Shown piece by piece: positions 51,902 to 61,229 of a stretch of 64,000 bases of DNA (its first letter is position 1; every line of letters starts with the position of its first letter). The position numbers and the translations under genes were made by a program. Under the pieces are notes generated by a model that was not told the DNA's origin, made no database searches, and saw only the letters and a list, made by a program, of their open reading frames with translations. Location of the stretch: contig NZ_JAGKIK010000006.1 in NCBI RefSeq assembly GCF_017897595.1, forward strand, positions 212,360-276,359, in the 5' to 3' direction. Source of the DNA: Aquimarina sp. U1-2. Lineage in GTDB: Bacteria > Bacteroidota > Bacteroidia > Flavobacteriales > Flavobacteriaceae.

Positions 51902-54900
51902 ATGAAAACAAATATGCACCTCAGACCCAAAACATATAGCTTCACTGCTATGGTTTTGATGCTATTTTTTGCTTTATGTAGTTCTAATGTAGTATCACAA
52001 TCCTCTGTAATTGGTGGTGATACCTCAGTACTGCAAGGTGAAATTCGAACCTATAACCTCAAACGGAGTCCCAAGCCACCTTTCTTTACACAGTGGGATG
52101 CCGATGGTAAAATAATAAGCTCAGATAATTATAGGGTTCGGGTACAATGGACCCGCCCGGGAAGAAAGTTGGTAAGTGTCGCTGCCGAGAATGAAGAATC
52201 AGGGAATGATGTGGTGTTTGGAGACTTAGAGGTTATGGTGACTGCTGTCTCACCAGACCCCCCAGAAAACCCAACCATCATTAGTAATGGTTGTGGGCGG
52301 GCTACCCTAAAGAGAAACGATAGGCTTCCTGATAATGTAGAATGGTACTGGCAAGGCAAATCACCCAATGGTACCAGTACAGATCTTGGTCGTGGAACTA
52401 CCTTCGTTGCCAATCAAGGTAGTGGTAGGTACTATCTTCGCGCCAAGTTTGATGTAACTAACCAGTGGAGTGAAAGTTCGGCATCGGTCTATGTCAATAT
52501 GGTCAACCTTAGCCCGGGATCCATAACCGGGGATCAAACGGTTTGTTTTTTCAGAAGCCCAGGTGTATTGTCTAATGTATCTTTAGCAGGAGGGGTCAGT
52601 GGCAGCGTATCATATCAATGGCAATATTCTAGTAATGGTAGTAGCGGTTGGACCAATATTGAAGGGGCTACCGCCACTAGTTACGACCCTCCAAGACTTA
52701 CGGCATCGCGCTGGTATCGAAGACGGGCATCTTGTGCCAGCCAGACACGATATACCTCTCCTGTTAAAGTAACTGTGAATCCCCCATTAGTTCCCGGTAG
52801 TATATTAGGCGCCCAGACCATTTGTTTTAATGGTGATCCTGGTAATTTATCGAGTACTTCTTCAGCCTCTGGTGGGAATGGCAGCTACTCTTATCAATGG
52901 CAATACTCCGACAATGGCAGTACTGGCTGGACAAACATTAGTGGGGCTACTTCAAATACATACAACCCTCCCAGTGGGTTGACTTCTTCAAGATGGTATA
53001 AAAGAAGGGTCTATTCATGTTCTCAAACTAAATATACCGATGCTGTTAAAGTAACAGTCAACCCTCCTTTAACCGCAGGGGCCATCAGCGGCACACAGTC
53101 GATATGCTATGGGGGTGACCCGTCAACTATAAATAATAGTACTTCCCCGGCGAATGGTTTAGGGGGATATGCCTATCAATGGCAATATTCTAACAACGGC
53201 AGTAGTGGCTGGACCAATATTAGCGGAGCAACTTCTAATCAATATGACCCTCCTGGTGGTTTAACCGCTACCCGATGGTATAGAAGAAGGGTGGTATCTT
53301 GCGGACAAACAAGTTACACCAGTGCCGCAAAGGTTACTGTGAATTTTACTACCTGGTATGCTGACACTGATGACGATGGCTTAGGTGATCCCAATACTAC
53401 CCAAAGAGCATGTTCACAACCTGAAGGCTATGTGGCTAATGCCGATGATAGGTGTCCAGCTGAATATGGAGAATATCAAGGCTGCCTGTTCCCGGTACAT
53501 GATCTAAACCTATCTAATGAAAACTATGTCTTTACCCGCCTCTACCAGGAACCTATGAATAGCCCTTCTGAGATTCGGTACAATAAAGACGTGATAGAGA
53601 GCGTCACCTACTTCGATGGACTGGGCAGGGCTAAACAACAGCGAGCTATTCATGCATCACCCGATCAAAAGGATATCGTTACCCATATCACCTATGATGA
53701 TTACGGAAGGCAAGACAAGCAATACCTTCCTTTTGTATCAGGAGATAACGGGACATTTAAAACCGTAAATGTTCTCGATGATATCAACAGCTACTACCTA
53801 AACAAACACAGCGAAGACTTCCCTGGGATCACAAACCCCTTAGAGGTGAATGCCTATAGTGAAAGTGTATTTGAACAATCTCCACTTAATCGCGTGCTAG
53901 AACAAGGTGCCCCGGGGACCGCCTGGAAAGCCGATCCAGGTAGCGATCATGATCATACCATCAAATTTGATTGGGCTACCAATACTACAGGGGAAGTGAT
54001 TCGATTTGATGTCAACTTTCCCAATCCCAATAACACCGAAGCCCCTGCACTACAACAAAATGGGCATTACCTTGCCAATGAACTGTATGTCACCATCACC
54101 AAAGATGAAAACTGGAAGCCCGGGGATGAAGACCTAAGAACAACTAGAGCATATAAAGATAAGCTTGGTAACGTTATTCTTAAAAGAACTTTCAATAGCT
54201 CCTCCCCCTCTACAGGGGGAGGTGGCGAAGCCGGAGGGGGTGCACATGATACCTACTACGTATATGATGATTTCGGGAATCTTACTTATGTCATCCCCCC
54301 AAAAGTAAATACCAGTGACGGGGTCACTCAAAGTGAACTTAATGAGCTGTGCTACCAATACCGATATGACTATAGAAACCGACTCATCGAAAAGAAAATC
54401 CCTGGCAAAGGAGATCAAAACAATTGGGAATCGATTGTTTATAACAAACTGGACCAACCCGTACTTACCCAGGATCCTAACCAAAAAGCAAAAAACGAAT
54501 GGCTCTTTACCAAATACGATGCCTTTGGTAGGGTAGCTTATACCGGTAAGATCACCATACCCAACAAAACAAGAAAACAATTACAAACTGAAGCTACAGC
54601 ATATAACAATAAGTTATGGGTACAACGAGGTAGTGCAGTGATGATTGGGGGTACCACTATGCATTACAATAATGGAGGATATCCAAACGTACAAAATGCA
54701 GAAGTGCTTACGATTAATTATTATGATGATTATGATTTTGACAGGGCAGGGATCAATGATCCGGGTACGGTCTACGGGGTAGGTACCAGTGATCGTACCA
54801 AATCCCTGTCTACAGGAAGTAAAGTAAAAGTACTAGGCACCTCTTTTTGGATCACTACAGTCACCTATTATGATAATAAAGGAAGGGTGATCTATACAGA

Positions 54901-57142
54901 GAGTAAGAACGAATACCTGGATACCCATGATAGTGTAAAAAGCAAGCTTGATTTTACAGGAAAAGTAGAGAAAACCCATACCTACCATAAAAAAGGCAGC
55001 CACGAAGCGATCGTTACCGAAGATACTTTTACCTATGACCATGTAGGCAGGCTTACCTCTCAAAATCAAAAGATCAACAATCAGGATGCAGAACAAATCG
55101 TTGCCAATTCGTATGATGAGTTAGGGCAGTTAGTTCAAAAAAATGTTGGTGGTACCGTCACTGCGAGCGGTAGCGCGGCAGTCTCACCGTTGCAAACCGT
55201 CAATTACCACTACAACATCCGCGGTTGGTTAAAAGGAATCAATGATGTAAATAATTTAGGAGACGATGTATTTGCTTTTGGAATAGGCTATACTGATCAA
55301 TTGGGAGTTGCTGCTCCTCTGTTTAATGGAAATATTAACAAGACCGAATGGCACTCGGCTACCCAAGATGCTAAACAAGGTTACTTCTATTCTTATGATG
55401 CTCTTAACCGATTAACCGATGCTTTTACTGGTGATGCAAGGCATGATGTTTCAAATATTTCTTATGATAAGGGCGGTAACCTACTTAGCTTACAACGAAA
55501 CGGAAAGAAAGCAAACGGTGACTTAGGAGGAGGAGCTATACTTGCAGAAACTGCATTTCTAGGGTTAGATGTATTTCTAGGAGGAGGCTTTGAGAGCGAT
55601 AGTGAATTGATAGATGATCTGGTTTATATTTATGAATCGGGAAATCGATTATCAGGAGTAGTAGATTTGACATTTGATCCCGCTGGCCAAATACCATATT
55701 CTGGTATTGGAGGTCAATATAATTATGATCTAAACGGAAATATGATTAGCGATGAAGGTAAAGGCATCTCAAGTATAACCTATAATCATCTAAACTTACC
55801 CGAAACGATTACCATTACCAATCCTGGTGGAGGTAGTAATCCCGATGTTTTTCCGGTGGAAGGTGAAGGAACACCCCAATCGGGAACTATTTTGTATATT
55901 TATGATGCTCTAGGTACGAAGCTAAAAAAACAAGTGATTACTCAGAGTACGATAGATGAAACGCTATACGCCGGTAACTTTGTCTACAAAAATAGAAACC
56001 TTGACTTTTTTAACCAACCGGAAGGGTATGTAGAAAAAGAGGATGATGGGTATAAATATATCTATCAATTTAAAGACCATTTAGGCAATATCCGACTCTC
56101 CTACTCTGACGCTGATAGCGACGGGAAAGTAGACGTTCTTAAAAATAACACCGATATCGATGGGGATGGGGATTATCAAAACGAGATACGCGAAGAAAAA
56201 GCGTATTATCCTTTTGGGATGACCTTTCAAGAGGAGGAACTTTCTTTGATCTCTGGAAATGTGCATCCCTATGGGTTTAATGGTAAAGAAGAACAGAATG
56301 AACTGGGATTAGATTGGTTGGATTTTGGGGCTAGAAATTATGATGCTGCATTAGGTAGATGGATGAACATTGATAATCATGCTGATACCTATTATAATTG
56401 GTCTCCATATACTTATGCCATTAATGATCCCGTAAACGTTATAGATCCTGATGGGAATGATATTTATATTTTGACTTGGTTTTCAACAGATAAAAATGGA
56501 GGAGAAACAGGGCATGCTGGGATTGCTATTGATAATTATAAAACAGTAAATAAAAAGGATGCCAATGGGAATGATATTTTAGATGCTAATGGGAACCCAG
56601 TTACTGAACAAGTTGCGGATGGCACATTCACTTATTATGATTTATGGCCTAAAGACCCCGTTGGTAATTTAGATATGCAAGATGATGTTGATTCAGGTTA
56701 TTCAGAAGGTATACAGATAAACAGTATTAGTGATTTAAAAAACACTGATGTAACTACACAAGTTAATGGTAATGTACATACAGAAGGTAGGTCTGCTGAT
56801 GGCATCGTTCAAATATCAACTTCATTCCAACAAGATGAAGCAGCTAAAAATGTTGCAGAAACAGAAATACAAAATAGAAATCAATATAATGCCTGTAAGA
56901 ATAATTGCTCAACTTTTACACAACGAGTAGCTAACACGGCTTTAGGTTCTGGAAATCAGATAAACGCAAAACAACGAATATCTCCTGGTTGGACTTTAAG
57001 GGCGTTAGGTTACAAAGCAACAGATGTTATTGCTCCAAATAATCTTTATAATGCGGCTTTAAAAGCTAAAGGAGCGAAAAAAGTAAAAGGACCAGTAAGT
57101 GTTCAGGCGAAGCCTTATTTAGAATATTTTGGTAAAAACTAA
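51902..57142 (+). CDS. RHS polymorphic toxin with DUF6443, Ig-like repeats and permuted papain-like C-terminal domain
   Basis: A 1746-residue secreted protein. After a signal peptide (about 1-33) come PKD/Ig-like regions, three near-identical ~95-residue repeats (about 203-480), a calcium-binding DTDDDGLGDPN segment (about 485), a DUF6443 domain (about 540-680), many YD repeats, and the RHS core (YPFGMTFQEE near 1435, GRWMNIDNHADTYYNWSPY). It ends at DPVNVIDPDGN (about 1516). The last 230 residues differ in base composition and contain TGHAGIAIDN (H1538) and NNCSTFTQRV (C1669), the His-then-Cys order of NlpC/P60-LRAT-like permuted papain folds. This tip is the probable toxin. A lipoprotein gene follows after 4 bp. 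Confidence 0.88.
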   Translation: MKTNMHLRPKTYSFTAMVLMLFFALCSSNVVSQSSVIGGDTSVLQGEIRTYNLKRSPKPPFFTQWDADGKIISSDNYRVRVQWTRPGRKLVSVAAENEESGNDVVFGDLEVMVTAVSPDPPENPTIISNGCGRATLKRNDRLPDNVEWYWQGKSPNGTSTDLGRGTTFVANQGSGRYYLRAKFDVTNQWSESSASVYVNMVNLSPGSITGDQTVCFFRSPGVLSNVSLAGGVSGSVSYQWQYSSNGSSGWTNIEGATATSYDPPRLTASRWYRRRASCASQTRYTSPVKVTVNPPLVPGSILGAQTICFNGDPGNLSSTSSASGGNGSYSYQWQYSDNGSTGWTNISGATSNTYNPPSGLTSSRWYKRRVYSCSQTKYTDAVKVTVNPPLTAGAISGTQSICYGGDPSTINNSTSPANGLGGYAYQWQYSNNGSSGWTNISGATSNQYDPPGGLTATRWYRRRVVSCGQTSYTSAAKVTVNFTTWYADTDDDGLGDPNTTQRACSQPEGYVANADDRCPAEYGEYQGCLFPVHDLNLSNENYVFTRLYQEPMNSPSEIRYNKDVIESVTYFDGLGRAKQQRAIHASPDQKDIVTHITYDDYGRQDKQYLPFVSGDNGTFKTVNVLDDINSYYLNKHSEDFPGITNPLEVNAYSESVFEQSPLNRVLEQGAPGTAWKADPGSDHDHTIKFDWATNTTGEVIRFDVNFPNPNNTEAPALQQNGHYLANELYVTITKDENWKPGDEDLRTTRAYKDKLGNVILKRTFNSSSPSTGGGGEAGGGAHDTYYVYDDFGNLTYVIPPKVNTSDGVTQSELNELCYQYRYDYRNRLIEKKIPGKGDQNNWESIVYNKLDQPVLTQDPNQKAKNEWLFTKYDAFGRVAYTGKITIPNKTRKQLQTEATAYNNKLWVQRGSAVMIGGTTMHYNNGGYPNVQNAEVLTINYYDDYDFDRAGINDPGTVYGVGTSDRTKSLSTGSKVKVLGTSFWITTVTYYDNKGRVIYTESKNEYLDTHDSVKSKLDFTGKVEKTHTYHKKGSHEAIVTEDTFTYDHVGRLTSQNQKINNQDAEQIVANSYDELGQLVQKNVGGTVTASGSAAVSPLQTVNYHYNIRGWLKGINDVNNLGDDVFAFGIGYTDQLGVAAPLFNGNINKTEWHSATQDAKQGYFYSYDALNRLTDAFTGDARHDVSNISYDKGGNLLSLQRNGKKANGDLGGGAILAETAFLGLDVFLGGGFESDSELIDDLVYIYESGNRLSGVVDLTFDPAGQIPYSGIGGQYNYDLNGNMISDEGKGISSITYNHLNLPETITITNPGGGSNPDVFPVEGEGTPQSGTILYIYDALGTKLKKQVITQSTIDETLYAGNFVYKNRNLDFFNQPEGYVEKEDDGYKYIYQFKDHLGNIRLSYSDADSDGKVDVLKNNTDIDGDGDYQNEIREEKAYYPFGMTFQEEELSLISGNVHPYGFNGKEEQNELGLDWLDFGARNYDAALGRWMNIDNHADTYYNWSPYTYAINDPVNVIDPDGNDIYILTWFSTDKNGGETGHAGIAIDNYKTVNKKDANGNDILDANGNPVTEQVADGTFTYYDLWPKDPVGNLDMQDDVDSGYSEGIQINSISDLKNTDVTTQVNGNVHTEGRSADGIVQISTSFQQDEAAKNVAETEIQNRNQYNACKNNCSTFTQRVANTALGSGNQINAKQRISPGWTLRALGYKATDVIAPNNLYNAALKAKGAKKVKGPVSVQAKPYLEYFGKN
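52506..53345 (+). repeat. Three tandem ~282-bp coding repeats (Ig-like domains)
   Basis: Each unit encodes G(S/A)I-G-QT(V/I)C at its start, YQWQYS-NGS-GWTNI in the middle and SRWYRRR/TRWYRRR before TVNPP. Units begin near 52510, 52797 and 53080. Similarity is visible at DNA level, allowing unequal recombination. Confidence 0.85.
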
Positions 57143-57146
57143 AACA

Positions 57147-57566
57147 ATGAAATACATAATAATAATGATTGCAATAATTACATCTTTAGCATGTAATAAG
57201 CAAAAGGTGAAAGAAAGACCTTTAACGACAGTTATTAAACTTCAATCTGCTGAATCTATTTTAAATTTTGAGGAAGCTAAAAAGTATATTGATGTGAAAG
57301 CTGTATTCGAGAAATATCCTGGGTCTAAAAATCCTGAAAAGGAGTGGAAAGAAATGGTATCTTTTTTTTATAATTTAGGCAATAATAAAAAGTTTACAAG
57401 TCAGTTTAAATATTATAATTACAATGTTACTGAGACTATAAGTAAGCAATCTGCAAATGTTATTTTTACATCTATTAATAAAGAAGTTAAAATAAAGAAA
57501 ATTTTTTATTCTCTTGAAATGAGAGAAGAAAATTGGATTGTTATTGAAATAAAATATATTAATTGA
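57147..57566 (+). CDS. Lipoprotein, candidate immunity protein for the RHS toxin
   Basis: A 139-residue lipoprotein from the ATG at 57147 (signal MKYIIIMIAIITSLAC with the lipobox cysteine at 16). An in-frame GTG-type start at 57129 would overlap the RHS gene and spoil the signal. The mature part is Lys-rich with a beta-type C-terminal half. No known family was recognised. It is 4 bp after the RHS stop, equally AT-rich, and is followed by a terminator, so it forms a two-gene tail with the toxin tip. Location in the periplasm suggests that the toxin is met there. Immunity function is inferred from position alone. Confidence 0.6.
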   Translation: MKYIIIMIAIITSLACNKQKVKERPLTTVIKLQSAESILNFEEAKKYIDVKAVFEKYPGSKNPEKEWKEMVSFFYNLGNNKKFTSQFKYYNYNVTETISKQSANVIFTSINKEVKIKKIFYSLEMREENWIVIEIKYIN

Positions 57567-57606
57567 TTCAATACGATAAGTATAATTTTTAAAAAATTAT
57601 CCAAAC

Positions 57607-57633
57607 CCAGCATTTTATTAAATGCTGGTTTTT
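57607..57633 (+). terminator. Rho-independent terminator after the RHS/immunity genes
   Basis: CCAGCATTT, loop TATT and AAATGCTGG form a perfect 9-bp stem followed by TTTTTG, 41 bp after the lipoprotein stop codon. Confidence 0.85.
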
Positions 57634-57658
57634 GTAAATTTATTTATAAACCTTATTG

Positions 57659-58780
57659 ATGAATTTAGATTTCAATGTTTTTAATATAATCATGTTTGCT
57701 GGCATAATACAAGGTTTTTTATTTGGCATAGTAGTTCTGACTTCAAAAGGTTTTAGTGATAAGGTAAATAGGTTTTTAGCATTGACTATTATTACTTTAT
57801 CATTTAATAATCTATACTATTGGTTTATAGATATAGGACTCGAAGTTCATTTTAAAGAAATTACCTTATTCTACCTTCCTTGGCATTTATTATTTCCTAT
57901 TACTTTTTATATATATGTAAATGATTATGTAGGTGATAAAATTGGTAAATATGCTGTATGGATTTTGTTTTCTCCTTTTCTAATTTCTTCAATTACTCAT
58001 ATATCAATTAATACTATTTATGACCTTACAAATGATATTCCTTTTTGGATTAAAGTTTTTTATATAGGAGAGGAATATCTTGCATTTACAATTGCATTAT
58101 TAGTAGGTTTTTTATCATATAATAAATTAAAAAGAGTAATGAAAGAGAATAGTAAAATTGATGTTGAATGGTTGAAAAAATTACTTAGAGCTGGACTGAT
58201 ACTTTGTGTATTATGGTCAGCTATGTACACTGTGTCCATAAAATTTAATATAGAAGGCTTAAAACTCTATTATCCAATATGGTTAGGGATATCAATTATG
58301 TTTTATTGGATTGGATATAGAGGATTATATCAATTTAAATTGGCAAAAGATCGCAAAGCAATTAGTATGTTACTTCAGGAGGTTAAGAAAAATATTGAAC
58401 CTGAAGAAATTAGTCCATCTAAAGTTAAAAATCAGCTTTTTAATTCATTTTTAAATCTAATAGAAAATAAACATTTCTACAGAAAACAAAACCTAACCTT
58501 GGATAGTACTGCTAAAAAATTAAAAACGAATCGAACCCACTTATCAAAAATAGTAAATCAGGTTACGGGAAAACGATTTGATGAGATCATAAGCGAATAC
58601 CGTGTAAATGAAGCTAAAAAACTTCTTTGCGCGCCCGATGCAGGCAAATATAAAGTCGAAGCTATTGGTTATGAAGTGGGGTTTGCACATGTAAGTACCT
58701 TTTACAGTACTTTTAAAAAATATACCGGGGTATCGCCTGCCAAGTTTCGAAAGGAGCATAAACACGTTGAGGCACATTAA
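57659..58780 (+). CDS. Membrane-anchored AraC family transcriptional regulator
   Basis: A 373-residue protein from the ATG at 57659 (the frame extends one TTG codon upstream). Seven hydrophobic helices occupy about residues 8-230, and the C-terminal ~110 residues form an AraC/XylS double HTH: LDSTAKKLKTNRTHLSKIVN (first helix-turn-helix) and VEAIGYEVGFAHVSTFYSTF (second), then FKKYTGVSPAKFRKEH. Such 7TM-AraC proteins are frequent in Flavobacteriia and sense an external or membrane signal. It is separated from the RHS locus by a terminator. Targets unknown. Confidence 0.92.
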   Translation: MNLDFNVFNIIMFAGIIQGFLFGIVVLTSKGFSDKVNRFLALTIITLSFNNLYYWFIDIGLEVHFKEITLFYLPWHLLFPITFYIYVNDYVGDKIGKYAVWILFSPFLISSITHISINTIYDLTNDIPFWIKVFYIGEEYLAFTIALLVGFLSYNKLKRVMKENSKIDVEWLKKLLRAGLILCVLWSAMYTVSIKFNIEGLKLYYPIWLGISIMFYWIGYRGLYQFKLAKDRKAISMLLQEVKKNIEPEEISPSKVKNQLFNSFLNLIENKHFYRKQNLTLDSTAKKLKTNRTHLSKIVNQVTGKRFDEIISEYRVNEAKKLLCAPDAGKYKVEAIGYEVGFAHVSTFYSTFKKYTGVSPAKFRKEHKHVEAH

Positions 58781-58972
58781 ATTTCTAAAAAAGAGTACAA
58801 AAATCTTTCTAAAATGCCCCTAAACTCGTCCAAATCACGTCTACGACACTCGTATAGCTGTATACTATTATAATATGGCTCCAAAAAATCGTGTCTTAAA
58901 CCGCAAAAGTTCAAGTAAAGCAGTCGGTGCGCAGCTATTTTATATAATTGTGTTATTAAAGAAGAAAAACAT

Positions 58973-59539
58973 ATGAACGCAAAAGAAGTAGTAGAAAAAA
59001 GCAGGATAGCAACTTTTGAAACTAAAACTTTAACCAAACACTTTGAGTTTCAAAAGAGTCCGGATATAGAAATTATCGATAATAATTTTACGATACGTGC
59101 AGAAATTGTTGAAGTTCTATTAGAAGATTTTTCAAATAAAGATGTTGAATTAATACGCCTTTTGTTTCATGAAGAGTTTAAATGTGTATTGGAAACAGGA
59201 AGGAACCTTTGTCTATATCAACTTTGTTTTTATTTATATAACCTAGGGAATTTAGAAGATATATATCGAGTTTATAGCGCAAAATATGGCGGTAATAATA
59301 TGGATGTACAAATCTCTATAGATAGAAGCATGTTATATATGAATACAACTATAGAAAGAGTAATCAACTACGTTGAAAATGATTTTAAAACTAAAGAGAG
59401 TAACAAGAAAAAATATCCTGAAATCCTCACAAAATTGTATGATTTAAAAGAAGAACCCGATTACGAAAGTGAGGAAGCTTACAATTTGTTCATTAGTGGA
59501 TACTTTTATGGTCATCAAAATATAGGAAAAAATAATTGA
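58973..59539 (+). CDS. Hypothetical protein, 188 residues
   Basis: A soluble, acidic, helix-rich protein with LLFHEEFKCVLETGRNLCLY and YLYNLGNLEDIYRVYSAKY in the middle third. There is no signal peptide, membrane helix or recognised domain. Low GC and position among immunity-like genes downstream of an RHS toxin suggest an orphan immunity or anti-toxin protein, but this is context only. The ATG start at 58973 is the only plausible one. The preceding gap carries the AAAAAATCGTGTCTTA motif shared with 3610-3625. Confidence 0.65.
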   Translation: MNAKEVVEKSRIATFETKTLTKHFEFQKSPDIEIIDNNFTIRAEIVEVLLEDFSNKDVELIRLLFHEEFKCVLETGRNLCLYQLCFYLYNLGNLEDIYRVYSAKYGGNNMDVQISIDRSMLYMNTTIERVINYVENDFKTKESNKKKYPEILTKLYDLKEEPDYESEEAYNLFISGYFYGHQNIGKNN

Positions 59540-59573
59540 ATATCCGTAATTTGTGATAAAGTCTTATATCAAC

Positions 59574-59595
59574 CTGAATACTAAAACGAGTTCAG
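59574..59595. repeat. REP-like motif matching 33304-33325
   Basis: CTGAATACTAAAACGAGTTC plus AG matches the first hairpin arm in the 33.3-kb gap with one mismatch, followed here by AGTATTC that pairs with GAATACT. It lies inside an open frame upstream of the pentapeptide gene, indicating that this part is not coding. Confidence 0.6.
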
Positions 59596-59651
59596 TATTC
59601 GGAATGACGCAAAGTAACTTCTTTATCCTACAAAAACAGCCAATCTTTAAA

Positions 59652-60047
59652 ATGACTAATGTGAATGATTCAGAAAACAAAACGATAAGCGAGTTCATTT
59701 CTGCTTATAAAAATGGCCAACGTAAATTTGCGAATTGGAATTTTAATGAAGATAATTCTGTAGAAGGTTTAGATTTGCAGAACATACATTTTGAGGAGTG
59801 TTTTTTATTTTTGAATCTTAGAAACACCAACTTAGCCAATGCAAAGTTTATTACATGCAATATTAAAACTGCAGATTTTAGAGGAGCAAATATGACAAAT
59901 GCAATCATCAAAAATTGTCGCGTAGAAGGAGTCATGTTTAAAGGGGCAATTACAGATCAATTAGTTTTTAAAGAGAACTATTGTCACAGTACAACAGTTG
60001 GTCAAGATGATTTTGAAACGTTTTTTAAAGAAACTGATATCGATTGA
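59652..60047 (+). CDS. Pentapeptide-repeat protein
   Basis: A 131-residue protein from the ATG at 59652. Residues about 45-105 contain A(D/N)LxN-type pentapeptides: EGLDLQNIHFEECFLFLNLR, NTNLANAKFITCNIKTADFR, GANMTNAIIKNCRVEGVMFK. These fold into a right-handed quadrilateral beta-helix. The frame is open from 59553, but the added sequence is a REP-like motif. Pentapeptide proteins sometimes mimic DNA and protect gyrase, but this short one could equally be an immunity protein. Its neighbours are unknown small proteins. Confidence 0.75.
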   Translation: MTNVNDSENKTISEFISAYKNGQRKFANWNFNEDNSVEGLDLQNIHFEECFLFLNLRNTNLANAKFITCNIKTADFRGANMTNAIIKNCRVEGVMFKGAITDQLVFKENYCHSTTVGQDDFETFFKETDID

Positions 60048-60110
60048 TAATAAAATGTACTTTTAATTTTGGATAACTTGCTGTGCATTTTGATTATTTT
60101 ATTTAAAATC

Positions 60111-60230
60111 CGTCAATTCGAGTGCTTCGACCAGAGGAAGAAGTGTATCGAGAATAGGATTTTGGATACAAAAAGCTATTCTCGATACAATTTTTCTTCA
60201 TTTTATTATGAAAAATCACTCGAATTGACG
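60111..60230. repeat. 120-bp extended hairpin element
   Basis: Outer arms CGTCAATTCGAGTG (60111-60124) and CACTCGAATTGACG (60217-60230) pair perfectly. Inside them, TGTATCGAGAATAG and CTATTCTCGATACA also pair perfectly, with GAAGAA / TTCTTC between. It fills most of the gap between the pentapeptide and DUF5071 genes. Confidence 0.8.
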
Positions 60231-60261
60231 CTTTTCTTTAATACTTCTTTCATAATACATA

Positions 60262-60672
60262 TTGAGTTTGAATAATAAAGATTTAATACCGAAAGATAAA
60301 GCTGATGTAGATTTCATTCATAGATTGAATAAAAAATCAATTCATGAAATTCGGGACATTCTTCCTAAGTTACTAGAATGGATGCAAGATATTAATTGGG
60401 TGCAAGCAGGATTACTATACGATTATTTTTCGCCCTTTATCAATGAAATTGACAATGAGATCATCAGTATTTTAGAAACCAATGATGATCCTTGGAAATA
60501 TTCAATTTTAATAGGATTAATATTAAATCCTAGTGTAAAAATTATTCCAAATGATAAAATCTTGTCTGCAATTAAAAAACTACATGACAACCCCTCAAAA
60601 GATGATTTAATAGGTGGAAACGTAGAGCTCGCCGAAGAAATATTAAAGAAGTATAAATTTCATCAAAAATAA
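60262..60672 (+). CDS. DUF5071 family protein
   Basis: A 136-residue soluble helical protein. LIPKDKADVDFIHRLNKKSI, then PKLLEWMQDINWVQAGLLYDYF, fits the DUF5071 pattern. The frame has no ATG at its N terminus; the start is a TTG at 60262 (or the TTG two codons later). DUF5071 proteins are commonly found in polymorphic-toxin immunity clusters. It starts 31 bp after the hairpin element and is followed after 5 bp by another small gene. Biochemical function unknown. Confidence 0.7.
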   Translation: MSLNNKDLIPKDKADVDFIHRLNKKSIHEIRDILPKLLEWMQDINWVQAGLLYDYFSPFINEIDNEIISILETNDDPWKYSILIGLILNPSVKIIPNDKILSAIKKLHDNPSKDDLIGGNVELAEEILKKYKFHQK

Positions 60673-60677
60673 ATTTA

Positions 60678-61184
60678 ATGTGGTTTAAAAAAGAAAAATT
60701 TGCTATTGGCGGGTTGCGAGAAATGGGATTTAAACCAAATACTGATATATTGATGCTTCTTTCAAGCCAGGGAAGAGGAATATTTGATTGCATCAAAGCA
60801 GAAAAAATTGAAAGAGACTCATATGATTATTATATGGAAGAATGGGATGAAAAAACAAGAATTGTACAAGGTTTCGGGAAATTTAAGGATGAAGTTTTTA
60901 TATGTGGAGGCTTTGAAGCAAAAGACCCCATAAAGAAAGAAACAAAAGACGGATGGAAAATCAAAATAAAACAAGAAACACGACTAGATTATAGAAAAGT
61001 GATGAAAGAGGCCGAAGTTATGTATCTGGTTAATAATGATAAACGCATAGAAATAGATGTATTTCATTATGGTATCGACAGGGCTTATGGTTTTTCTGAC
61101 ACAGGAAACTCTTTTGTTTTAGGTATATCTAGTGATTTATATATATGGAGTAGATCAAAACACATCCAATATCAAGAAATCTAA
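60678..61184 (+). CDS. Hypothetical protein, 168 residues
   Basis: A soluble protein rich in beta-prone segments: GGLREMGFKPNTDILMLLSS at the start, GKFKDEVFICGGFEAKDPIK in the middle and HYGIDRAYGFSDTGNSFVLG near the end. No signal peptide or known motif was recognised. It starts 5 bp after the DUF5071 gene, suggesting co-transcription. By context it may be an immunity protein, but this is not supported by sequence alone. Confidence 0.65.
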   Translation: MWFKKEKFAIGGLREMGFKPNTDILMLLSSQGRGIFDCIKAEKIERDSYDYYMEEWDEKTRIVQGFGKFKDEVFICGGFEAKDPIKKETKDGWKIKIKQETRLDYRKVMKEAEVMYLVNNDKRIEIDVFHYGIDRAYGFSDTGNSFVLGISSDLYIWSRSKHIQYQEI

Positions 61185-61229
61185 TATAAATTGATGATGT
61201 TTCTTCAATTACATACTTTTTAAACAATA

